NCBI RefSeq assembly: GCF_000255295.1
Contig: NC_017030.1
Coordinates: 8,530,328-8,594,327 of the forward strand
Direction: 5' to 3'
From: Corallococcus coralloides DSM 2259
GTDB lineage: Bacteria > Myxococcota > Myxococcia > Myxococcales > Myxococcaceae
DNA: 64,000 nucleotides
The translations under genes and the position numbers were made by a program. Position 1 is the stretch's first letter. Each line of letters opens with the position of its first letter. Below the pieces are notes generated by a model. It was not told where the DNA came from. It did not search any database and saw only the letters and a program-made list of their open reading frames with translations. Shown here piece by piece: positions 44,634 to 52,186 of the stretch.

Positions 44634-45619
44634 GAAACGTTGCCAGTGTGTCCGGCCTCGTGGAGGCCTTCGGCTCGCGCCCGGGGAGCGAGGAGTTCGT
44701 CTTCACGTTCTTCGACCCGTACGCCATCGGGCTCGGGCTCGCGGAAGAGGCGCTCGCGTTCCTGGAGCGCGAGGGCTTTCGCGTCGTGGACCGGCGCTTC
44801 GTCCAATACACGCAGAGCAGCATCGAGGCGGTGTACAGCCCCAACCGTCCCATCGCGCTCGACAAGACGTGGGCCGTGCCCAGCGAGGTGTACCTGCTGG
44901 AGTCCTCCTGCGCGCTCATCCTCCGCACCCCAGGCCGGTCGGCCTGCGAGGCGTTCAAGTCGCTCAAGGGGTCGGCGAATCCTCACAAGCGCTCACCGCA
45001 CCACCTGCGCAGCCAGCTCCAGGCCCCGACGCGCGCGCTGAGCCTCATGCATTCCTCGGACGACACGCGCGCCATGATTGAAGAGGCAGCCACGGCCTTC
45101 GATCCCCGTGAGCTGCGCATGCTCCTGGAGTCGGAGGGGCGCCCCACCCGGCGCGCGGGCTCCGCCGTCCAGCAGCTGCCGGGGGGCGTCGTGGGACGGG
45201 CGTGGCGGCCTTCGCCCATGGAGTTCCTGGTCCACCTCCGCCTGCGCCTCGCGGAGGAGGTGGAGCTCGTCGCCCCCTTGCCGGAGGACCTGGTTTCTCC
45301 GTGGCGCGAGGCAGCGAACGAGCTGGAGGGGCTCCGCTCCGAGCCTTCAGCGTCCCGCGAGGTGTACCTGCGCGTCGTGGCCCGCGAGGCGGCGCTGGTG
45401 GAAGACGCCGTCCAGGCGGGGCTCTCACATCCGCGCCGGCCGGGGATGTTCGACTACCGCGTGGAGCCGGCGCTCGTCGCCACGGTGCTGGAGCTGCTCC
45501 ACCACCCGGCGCTGTACCGCGAGACGGACCTCACGCGGCTCATCGGTCCGCTGGGGGCGCTGGTCCGCAACGCCTACGAGCGCGTGCTCCTGCGCAGCGC
45601 GCTCCAGGAGTTCGAATGA
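44630..45619 (+). CDS. Nucleoside-diphosphate-kinase-like protein with C-terminal extension
   Basis: A 329-residue protein whose first 150 residues follow the nucleoside diphosphate kinase plan: FVFTFFDPYAIGLGLAEEALAFLEREGF, LLESSCALILRTPGRSACEAFKSLKGSANPHKRSPHHLRSQ, then ALSLMHSSDDTRAMIEEAATAF. The catalytic histidine is kept before SSDDT, but the asparagine usually three residues earlier is serine. The C-terminal 170 residues have no NDK counterpart. It may transfer a phosphoryl group to a nucleotide-like or phosphoramidate intermediate. Last gene of the coupled run, followed by a convergent gene 5 bp away. Confidence 0.7.
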   Translation: MRNVASVSGLVEAFGSRPGSEEFVFTFFDPYAIGLGLAEEALAFLEREGFRVVDRRFVQYTQSSIEAVYSPNRPIALDKTWAVPSEVYLLESSCALILRTPGRSACEAFKSLKGSANPHKRSPHHLRSQLQAPTRALSLMHSSDDTRAMIEEAATAFDPRELRMLLESEGRPTRRAGSAVQQLPGGVVGRAWRPSPMEFLVHLRLRLAEEVELVAPLPEDLVSPWREAANELEGLRSEPSASREVYLRVVAREAALVEDAVQAGLSHPRRPGMFDYRVEPALVATVLELLHHPALYRETDLTRLIGPLGALVRNAYERVLLRSALQEFE

Positions 45620-45624
45620 ACCCG

Positions 45625-46413
45625 TCACCCCGCCAGCGGCACGCGTTCGAGCACCCGGCTCTTGAGGATGAGGTCGTCGTGCGTGCGCAGGATGGAGAGC
45701 TCGGTCACGTCGAGCTCCACGATGGTCGTCTCGCGAAAGCGCCTCAGCACGTCGAAGAGCTCGTCCGCCTCGTGCACGTCCAGCTCGGAGTTGAAGCGCA
45801 GGTGGTCCATCAGCTGGAGACAGCCGATGTAGAAGCCCGGGTGGAGCGAATGGCCCAGGCGCGTCTGGACCTCGGTGAGGTGGTCCACGGGGTTCAGGCC
45901 GTCCGTCAGCTCCGGGTAGACGGGGAAGTAGATGCGGCCGTTCTTCTTGCCCCAGAACCAGCCGCCCTTCACCTGGATGCGGAAGCGGGGGAAGCCCTCC
46001 AGCCGCTGCTTCACGAAGGGCACGATGTCCGCGATGGGCATCCGTTCATGCAGCCCGTTGCAGATGGTGAAGTGGTGTCTGTATTTGCGCCGCTCGACGG
46101 TCTCCCAGGAAATCTTCCGCGCCGCGGCGGTCATGGCCACGGCGTTCATGAAGCGGTTGAACTGGGGGCTCTGCGCGAAGGCGCCGAAGTCCACGAAGCC
46201 CACCAGCGAGACGCGGGGCGCGCGGTAGGTGCCCAGCCAGTCGTAGCCAGCCTTGAAGTCGAACGGCACGACCTCCGGGTGGTCCGGCCGCACCAGCGGC
46301 AGCTGCATCAAGCGGTACTCGTAGGAGAGGACATGGTCCTCGGACGGGCGGGGCTGAAGCTCATTGCCCGCGCGACGGTACGCCAGCCGCTCATCCGTGG
46401 CGAAGGTTCTCAT
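45625..46413 (-). CDS. 2H-phosphoesterase-like protein
   Basis: A 262-residue cytosolic protein on the opposite strand between the six-gene run and the glutamine-kinase module. HHFTI gives one H-x-T motif of the LigT/2H superfamily, and the C-terminus VTELSILRTHDDL, then VLERVPLAG, is the family's closing strand pattern. The second H-x-T motif is not obvious (SLHPGFYIGCLQLMDH is in its place). Such enzymes cleave cyclic or phosphodiester bonds, for example CDP-linked substrates, which would fit the neighbourhood. ATG 46413 preferred; the open frame extends to 46470. Confidence 0.55.
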   Translation of the reverse strand: MRTFATDERLAYRRAGNELQPRPSEDHVLSYEYRLMQLPLVRPDHPEVVPFDFKAGYDWLGTYRAPRVSLVGFVDFGAFAQSPQFNRFMNAVAMTAAARKISWETVERRKYRHHFTICNGLHERMPIADIVPFVKQRLEGFPRFRIQVKGGWFWGKKNGRIYFPVYPELTDGLNPVDHLTEVQTRLGHSLHPGFYIGCLQLMDHLRFNSELDVHEADELFDVLRRFRETTIVELDVTELSILRTHDDLILKSRVLERVPLAG

Positions 46414-46499
46414 GCATCGAATCCACCACACGTGGGCAGAGGCCACAATGCGATGCCGCGCACGCGCCATGCCCCACGTCCGCTCGTGCGAGGTCGCCC

Positions 46500-49241
46500 G
46501 TGACAGCCCTGGAATGCGAAGCCGCGACGCTTCGCCCCACCCCTCCGGTTGGAAGTCCTCCTGACTGCCGCATCCGTGGCGTCGGTCCCGTGCACGCGTC
46601 CATGCAGGCCTGGGCCGAGCGCGTCCTGGAGACGCTCGCCCAGACGTACGACGGCGTGCCGCTGACTCTTGTATTCAAGGGAACGGTGCTCCCGCGTCCA
46701 CGCGCGCTCCGCGTGCTGCTCCAGGCGGCCCCCGCCGTCATCGCGACCTGGCGGGGAGAGTGCCGCTTCATCGTCGGAAGGACCCAGGCGGTGCGTGCGG
46801 CGCTGGAGGGCTGGGACCTGGACGAGGTCGCGGACCGGCTTGCCCAGGCCGGAGACGTGGCCCGGTTCGAGCTGGAAGACGACGAGGTCTCCAGCGAGCC
46901 CCAGGCCCCCGTGGGCCGGCTCGTGCTGGGGGACAAGGCGCGCACGCTCGACATCCTGTCGGAGCTGCACGGGCCGTGGCGCATCTCCCGGCCGCACATC
47001 GTGCAGGGTGAGGACTGGGAACAGGACCGGGACGCCGTGCTCCAACGGGTGCGCGAGCGCTTCGGGAGCGAGCGCATCGTGGTGCGCTCCTCCTGCTCCG
47101 CGGAGGATGCGTGGACCGCATCGAACGCGGGCCGCTTCCTCTCCGTGCTCGACCTGGACGCGGGCGATGCCGTGGCCGTGGGCGGCGCCATTTCGGACGT
47201 GTTCGAGTCGTACGGCCCGGGAGCCAGGGAGGAGAAGGTCTTCCTCCAGTCCTACGTCCACCCCGTGAGCGAAAGCGGCGTGCTGATGGCGCGGCACCCG
47301 GAGACGCTGGCCTCGTACTGGGTGGTGGCGTCGGACGTCTCCAGCGGGCGCACGGATCAGATCACGTCCGGCGCCCTGGAGAAGCCTTCGTCCGCCTACG
47401 TGGAGCACGGCGTGCCCCGGGGCCTGTTGCCGGACTCGCTCCGGCGCGTCGTCACCGTGGGGCGTGAGCTGGTGAAGCTCGTGGGCGTGGAGGCGCTGGA
47501 CATCGAGTTCGCGCTGGCGGGCGGTGACTTCCACCTCCTCCAGGTGCGTCCCATCGCCAAGGGCTCGTCGCTGCCAGAGGGAGGCGAGGTCCGCCGGGCG
47601 ATGCTGCTGGCGGATGCCTGCACGGCGCACCAGGCGCTGCTGCGGCCCAAGGCCCCTGTCGTCGGAGACGGGCCCGTCTACAGCACGATGACGGACTGGA
47701 ACCCGGCGGAGATGATTGGCCGGCGCCCGCTCCCGCTCGCGAGGACGCTCTACGGCAGGCTCATCACGGACCGGACCTGGGCGGAGCAGCGCGCGGCCTA
47801 CGGGTACCGCGACCTGCGCGGCACTCCCCTGCTGCACGACTTCGCGGGGCACGCCTACGTGGACGTGCGCGCCTCGCTCAACTCCTTCATCCCGGCCGTC
47901 ACCCCGGCGCGCGTGGCGGAGGTCCTGGTCACCCAGCAGCTGGCCCGGCTGGCCGGCGCCCCCGAGCTGCATGACAAGGTGGAGTTCGAGATCGCGGACA
48001 CATGCGCGAGCCTCGGTCTGCGCGAGCGGCTTCGGAGGCTCTATGCGTCCTCGCTGGATGCAGGGGAGCTGGACGCCCTGGCCACCGCGCTGCGGGACAT
48101 CACGCTCCACGGGCTTCGCGACCTGCCCACGCAGGTGGAGCAGGTGCAGCGGCTGCGGGCGGAGCCGTTCGCGCCGGGCTTCGAGGGCGGGCTCGGCCCC
48201 ATCCTCGCGCGCCTGCGCATGCTGGGCACCCTGCCCTTCGCGCACCTGGCACGGACGGCGTTCGTGGTGACCGCGCTGCTCAAGAGCTTCGTGCGAGAGG
48301 GCGTGATGGACTTCAGCGAGCAGCGCGAAGTGCTCCAGCGCATCCGGACGGTGGCGGGGCAACTGCAAGCGGACGCGCACCGCGTGCGGCGGGGTGAGTT
48401 GGGCCTGGAGGCGCTCGTCGCGGAGTTCGGACACCTGCGCCCGGGGACCTATGACATCCGGATGCCCCACTATGGCGCGGACCCGGAGCGCTACTTCGGC
48501 CCGCTCATCTCCGGAGCGGAGGAACCGTTCAGCCACGAGGCTCCCCTGTCCCGAAGCCTCCACGAGCGCCTGGGCGCGGGCCTGCGGAGCGCCGGCCTGT
48601 CGATGACCAGCGAGGTGTTTCTCTCGCACCTGGGCGCGGGCATCGCGGGGCGCGAGTACGGCAAGCACGTGTTCACGAAGACGCTGAGTGGCGTGCTCGA
48701 ACACCTCGCGGCGTGGGGCGAGCCGCTGGGGCTGAGCCGGGATGACCTGGCGCACCTGTCGTTGGAGCAGGTGGAGACCGCCCTGTCGCTTCCGCCGCTC
48801 GAAGCCCGGTCGTGGTGCCGCGACGCCGTGGAGGAGGCCCGCGAGCAGGCCGCCGCCGTCAACCTCATCGAGCTGCCGGACATCCTGACGCGCACGTCGC
48901 ACCTGCTCTTCCACGTGAGCAGTGGAGAGCAGCCCCTGTTCGTCACCAAGGCCTGCGTGCGCGCGCCGGTGCTGGTCGCGGACGGGCTGCCAGACCCGGA
49001 GCGCGTGCGCGGCAACATCGTGCTGCTGGAGCGCGCCGACCCCGGCTACGACGGGCTGCTCGCGCTGGGCGTCGCCGGCATCGTCACGGCGTATGGAGGC
49101 GCGAACTCGCACATGGCGGTGCGCTGCACCGAGCTGCAGCTGCCCGCCGCCATCGGCGTGGGACGGGAGCAGTTCCGGCGGCTGTCGGGTGGGCGGGTGA
49201 TGACGCTGGACTGCGGGGGGCGCAGGCTCGTCCATGAGTGA
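46500..49241 (+). CDS. L-glutamine kinase-like PEP-synthase-family enzyme (Cj1418-like)
   Basis: A 913-residue enzyme with an ATP-grasp PPDK N-terminal domain (IVVRSSCSAEDAWTASNAG; LQSYVHPVSESGVLM; SSGRTDQITSG), a central part with YSTMTDWNPAEMIGRRPLPLARTLYGRLITDRTW, and a C-terminal swivelling phosphohistidine domain, YGGANSHMAVRCTELQLPAAIGVG with H871. The central and C-terminal signatures are those I associate with C. jejuni Cj1418, an L-glutamine kinase that phosphorylates the side-chain amide nitrogen, rather than PEP synthase. Start GTG 46500 has a GAGGT site. An extra N-terminal 130 residues are not seen in the family as I know it. Overlaps the next gene by 8 bp. Confidence 0.85.
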   Translation: MTALECEAATLRPTPPVGSPPDCRIRGVGPVHASMQAWAERVLETLAQTYDGVPLTLVFKGTVLPRPRALRVLLQAAPAVIATWRGECRFIVGRTQAVRAALEGWDLDEVADRLAQAGDVARFELEDDEVSSEPQAPVGRLVLGDKARTLDILSELHGPWRISRPHIVQGEDWEQDRDAVLQRVRERFGSERIVVRSSCSAEDAWTASNAGRFLSVLDLDAGDAVAVGGAISDVFESYGPGAREEKVFLQSYVHPVSESGVLMARHPETLASYWVVASDVSSGRTDQITSGALEKPSSAYVEHGVPRGLLPDSLRRVVTVGRELVKLVGVEALDIEFALAGGDFHLLQVRPIAKGSSLPEGGEVRRAMLLADACTAHQALLRPKAPVVGDGPVYSTMTDWNPAEMIGRRPLPLARTLYGRLITDRTWAEQRAAYGYRDLRGTPLLHDFAGHAYVDVRASLNSFIPAVTPARVAEVLVTQQLARLAGAPELHDKVEFEIADTCASLGLRERLRRLYASSLDAGELDALATALRDITLHGLRDLPTQVEQVQRLRAEPFAPGFEGGLGPILARLRMLGTLPFAHLARTAFVVTALLKSFVREGVMDFSEQREVLQRIRTVAGQLQADAHRVRRGELGLEALVAEFGHLRPGTYDIRMPHYGADPERYFGPLISGAEEPFSHEAPLSRSLHERLGAGLRSAGLSMTSEVFLSHLGAGIAGREYGKHVFTKTLSGVLEHLAAWGEPLGLSRDDLAHLSLEQVETALSLPPLEARSWCRDAVEEAREQAAAVNLIELPDILTRTSHLLFHVSSGEQPLFVTKACVRAPVLVADGLPDPERVRGNIVLLERADPGYDGLLALGVAGIVTAYGGANSHMAVRCTELQLPAAIGVGREQFRRLSGGRVMTLDCGGRRLVHE

Positions 49242-49863
49242 GCGCCGCGTGGCCCTCATCACCCAGCGCAGCGACCGTGTCCCGGGGCGTCCGGAAGTGC
49301 GGGATGCGCTCGAGGACTCCTGGGCCTCGGGCCTGTGGGAGGCCGGCTGGGTGCCGTTCCCGGTGGTGAACGTGGCCGCCGCGGCCGTGGCCCAGTTCGA
49401 AGCCCTCCGTCCTGGGCTCGTCATCCTGAGCGGAGGCAACGACGCTCCGGGAACGGGACCGGACTCCGTTCCCGCGCGCGACGAGACGGAGTCCGTCCTC
49501 CTGTCGCTCGCCGCCCGGACGCGGACGCCGGTGCTGGGCGTGTGCCGTGGCGCGCAGATGCTCGCGCGCTTCGCGGGCATGCGGCTCGTGCCTGTCGAAG
49601 GCCACGTGCGCGTGCGCCACGCGCTGACGGGTCCACTCGCCCAGGCGTGGCGGGGCCCCGGTGAAGTCGCGAGCTTCCACCACTGGGGCGTGGCGGAGGA
49701 CTCCATGCCCGAGGGATGGGACGTCCTGGCGCGCTCGGAGGACGGCGCGGTGGAGGCCTTCGCGAACAGGGAGCGGCGCTCGCTGGGCGTCCTCTGGCAC
49801 CCCGAGCGTGAGCCCCATCACCTTTCCTCGGTCCTCGAATCCATGGAGGCGTACGAACCGTGA
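49234..49863 (+). CDS. CDP-glutamine hydrolase-like class I glutamine amidotransferase (Cj1417-like)
   Basis: A 209-residue class I glutaminase-type hydrolase. The nucleophile elbow is VLGVCRGAQMLA with C104; the other catalytic residues are H189 and E191 in LWHPERE. The family includes gamma-glutamyl-GABA hydrolases and Cj1417, which hydrolyses CDP-L-glutamine to cytidine diphosphoramidate plus glutamate. The 8-bp overlap with the glutamine-kinase-like gene and the 4-bp overlap with the cytidylyltransferase gene support that role over general glutamine metabolism. Confidence 0.87.
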   Translation: MSERRVALITQRSDRVPGRPEVRDALEDSWASGLWEAGWVPFPVVNVAAAAVAQFEALRPGLVILSGGNDAPGTGPDSVPARDETESVLLSLAARTRTPVLGVCRGAQMLARFAGMRLVPVEGHVRVRHALTGPLAQAWRGPGEVASFHHWGVAEDSMPEGWDVLARSEDGAVEAFANRERRSLGVLWHPEREPHHLSSVLESMEAYEP

Positions 49864-50633
49864 AAGCCATCATCCTTGCAGCGGGCCTGGGCACCCGCAT
49901 GGGGCCGCTCGCGGCGAACCGGCCGAAGTGCCTGGTGGAGCTGGCGGGAGCCCCGCTGCTCGACCATCAGCTGGCGGTCTACGCGCACTTCGGCGTGGAC
50001 GTCACGGTGATGGCCGGCGCGTATCCCGAGCTGACCGGAGCGGGGCGTAACGTGCGCGTCGTGGTGAACCCGGCCTACACCACCGGCAACATGGTCTCCA
50101 CGCTGCGCTTCAGCCTGCCGGTGGTGTCCCGCACGGAGCCGGTCCTCGTCTCCTATGGGGACATCGTCTTCTCGCACGAGGTGTTGGCGCGGATGCTCGC
50201 CGCGACCCGGGACGTCGAAGTCGCCATCGACACGCAGTGGCGCCGGCTCTGGGAGCTGCGGATGGAGGACCCCACGACGGACTGCGAGTCCTTGCGCCTG
50301 GACGGCGAGCGCATCGTGGACATCGGCTCGCGGGTGCGTTCGGTGGAGGAGGTGCAGGGGCAGTACATCGGCCTGCTGCGGTTCGGGCCCGGCGTCCTGC
50401 ACACGCTCCTGGAGCGCTTCGACCAGCGCGTGGCGAGGGACCCACGCTACTGGAACATCTCCATGACGGCCTTCCTCCAGGACCTCATCTCCGAGGGCGT
50501 GGCGGTCCACGCCGTGCGCATCGCGTCCGGCTGGCTGGAGGCGGACAACGCGGAGGACCTGCGCCGCTACACCGAGGCCCACGCCTCGGGAGCACTGGCG
50601 GGCTTCTGGTCCCCCACCGCGGCCGTGCGATGA
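49860..50633 (+). CDS. CTP:phosphoglutamine cytidylyltransferase-like enzyme (Cj1416-like)
   Basis: A 257-residue sugar-nucleotidyltransferase-fold protein: AIILAAGLGTRMGPLAANRPKCLVELAG for nucleotide binding, VLVSYGDIVFSHEVLARML with the metal aspartate, and an MTAFLQDLISEG closing segment. In C. jejuni Cj1416 joins CTP and N-phosphoglutamine to make CDP-L-glutamine; the Pfam family also holds choline-phosphate cytidylyltransferases. The GTG at 49860 overlaps the hydrolase stop. Module order kinase-hydrolase-cytidylyltransferase is the same as in C. jejuni. Confidence 0.87.
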   Translation: MKAIILAAGLGTRMGPLAANRPKCLVELAGAPLLDHQLAVYAHFGVDVTVMAGAYPELTGAGRNVRVVVNPAYTTGNMVSTLRFSLPVVSRTEPVLVSYGDIVFSHEVLARMLAATRDVEVAIDTQWRRLWELRMEDPTTDCESLRLDGERIVDIGSRVRSVEEVQGQYIGLLRFGPGVLHTLLERFDQRVARDPRYWNISMTAFLQDLISEGVAVHAVRIASGWLEADNAEDLRRYTEAHASGALAGFWSPTAAVR

Positions 50634-50808
50634 AGGGCGTGTCGTCCGTGAGGTGGAAGTGCACCTGGCCCACGTCCTGCCGGGGGCCCGCGTTGACGAG
50701 CACCGACGCGGGGGCCCGCTGCCGCGCTCCGGCGATGAGCGCGAAAAGGTCGAGGACAACCTCCAGGCCGCCGAGCTGAAGCTGGACGACGCGCAGTTCA
50801 ACCTGTCC
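50634..50808 (-). pseudogene. Remnant of a HIT-domain protein
   Basis: The minus-strand frame reads ELRVVQLQLGGLEVVLDLF, ALIAGARQRAPASVLVNAG, then QDVGQVHFHLTDDTPF. The end resembles the C-terminal half of a HIT protein (N-AG-D-GQ-V-H-H). The frame hits a stop at 50809-50811 upstream of any start codon, and its downstream end runs into the cytidylyltransferase gene, so no complete gene remains. HIT (HINT) proteins include nucleoside phosphoramidate hydrolases, which makes the location suggestive. Confidence 0.5.
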
Positions 50809-50881
50809 TCACCCTCCACATGGCCTCTATCCCGCCTATACGCTCGGCGACGCCCGGCCTCCTCCTCCCGCTCCAGGGCCC

Positions 50882-51298
50882 TCAGCCCGGGGTCTGCTTC
50901 TTGGGCGGAGCGGGGGGCGTGAACTCCCAGAAGACCCCCAGGAACTCCGCCTTGGACGCGTTGGGGAACTTCTGGTCCTCGTCGCGAAAGCCATACAGGA
51001 GCTCGTCCGTCCTGACGTAGGCCTTGTTGCTGGACGCGTTGTACTCGCACGTCAGCGTGCCCTGGACGCAGAAGTCGTCGGGGAACGTGGCGTTGAGGGG
51101 GATGGCGGTCCCCGGCAGGAAGTTCGTCGCCACCACGGCGTACTCCCGCGCGAAGGAGGGCGCGATCCGCAGCCCCCACGCGGTGAGCGCGCTGTTTTCG
51201 TCGTTGAACTCCAGGGAGATGGCAATCTCCAGGGCGCCACGGTTCGGGCTGTCGGCCACGATGGTCTTGGAGTCGTTGTATTCGTATGTCTTTGCCAT
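50882..51298 (-). CDS. Small hypothetical protein
   Basis: A 138-residue protein starting MAKTYEYNDSKTIVAD; the ATG at 51298 is preceded by GGGAGA. A longer frame to 51403 would add a false hydrophobic leader. It is mostly beta-strand-like (LEIAISLEFNDENSALTAWGLRI; AYVRTDELLYGF) with a pair of cysteines (VQGTLTCEYN). A Pro/Lys-rich tail ends it. Resembles small structural or secreted proteins; I recognise no family. Divergent from the sigma-like gene. Confidence 0.55.
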   Translation of the reverse strand: MAKTYEYNDSKTIVADSPNRGALEIAISLEFNDENSALTAWGLRIAPSFAREYAVVATNFLPGTAIPLNATFPDDFCVQGTLTCEYNASSNKAYVRTDELLYGFRDEDQKFPNASKAEFLGVFWEFTPPAPPKKQTPG

Positions 51299-51624
51299 GT
51301 GAGCCGTTCTCCCTGGGGCAGTGGCCACGAGCATGAGCAACACGTATGCCAGGGCTTCGAACAGAGACGGCTGAGGGTGACGGAGTCCTGGCCTCGCGTC
51401 CACACGGACGCAGCCGCGTCAGGAACCCAGGCAGCGCGCGTGGGGCCGCATCCCCCGGGCCCTTGTGCCGCACCGGTGCGCGGAGTGAGTACGGGGCTTG
51501 CTTCAGCACCCACGCGCGTCCGACTTCCCAGCGGACCGCCTGCTCGGAGCGACCCGTGGGCCCCGTCCCTCGTCTGTCTTCTCACCCCGCCTGTCTTCCT
51601 CCCCGCCCACAGCCCCTTGAGCGC
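51299..51624. other. Divergent intergenic region
   Basis: About 325 bp between the small hypothetical gene and the sigma-like gene. An open frame continuous with the sigma gene begins at 51346, but its residues are low-complexity and its third-codon bases are unlike coding DNA, so I treat it as non-coding. No clear promoter motif or repeat is seen. Confidence 0.4.
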
Positions 51625-52137
51625 GTGTGGCGCGAATGCAGGCCGCAGCTCTTCGCCTCCTGCATCCACATCATGGGAGGCAACCTGGAGGAAGCGGAGG
51701 AGGCCTTCGGCCGGGCCTCGCTGATGGCCGCGGAGAAATACACGCGGCACGCGAAGCACATCCGCAACCCACGTCACTGGCTGACGCGGCTCTTCATCAA
51801 CACCGCCCTCAGCCTGCTGCGCGAGCGCCGACGCCAGCAGTGGCAGGCCCAGGGGGGCGCAACAGGCGCGGAGGACGTCGCGAGGCCCGGCGCGGAGACA
51901 CCCGAGGACACCCTCGCCCGGCACAGGCTGGCGCGGACCCTGTCGCAAGGCATCGCCGCGCTCCCGGTCCGGCTGCGCGCATCGGTGGAGCTGCGCCTGG
52001 TGGAGGAAACCCCCTATCCGGACATCGCCCGGCAGCTCCACATCTCCGAACAGAACGCGCGCAAGCGGGTGCAGGACGGACGGGAGCTGCTGCGCCACGC
52101 GCTGGAGCGGTACCACGCGGACGCGCAGGAGGCGTAG
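51625..52137 (+). CDS. ECF-like sigma factor
   Basis: A sigma-70-family protein, about 170 residues from GTG 51625. Region 2 appears as VWRECRPQLFASCIHIMGGNLEEAEEAFGRASLMAAEKYTRHA with AWL-like HWLTRLFINTALSLLRERRRQQ. Region 4 is LSQGIAALPVRLRASVELRLVEETPYPDIARQLHISEQNARKRVQDGRELLR, a complete helix-turn-helix. No anti-sigma gene lies beside it. The start is uncertain; an in-frame extension to 51346 looks non-coding. A secreted zincin gene follows 49 bp later and may be its target. Confidence 0.72.
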   Translation: MWRECRPQLFASCIHIMGGNLEEAEEAFGRASLMAAEKYTRHAKHIRNPRHWLTRLFINTALSLLRERRRQQWQAQGGATGAEDVARPGAETPEDTLARHRLARTLSQGIAALPVRLRASVELRLVEETPYPDIARQLHISEQNARKRVQDGRELLRHALERYHADAQEA

Positions 52138-52186
52138 CGTCGAATTTGCATTCACCTGTCACGCCTCTTTCGCAAAGGAAGACTCC

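Noticed and set aside
46410..49706. A 1098-codon minus-strand open frame opposite the glutamine-kinase gene
   Set aside because: It is a GC-rich shadow in the antisense frame: His/Arg/Pro-rich composition, no ribosome site, no domain, and the plus strand encodes clear catalytic motifs.
51346..51624. N-terminal 93-codon extension of the sigma-like gene
   Set aside because: Low-complexity residues and third-base composition unlike coding sequence; sigma region 2 begins after 51625.
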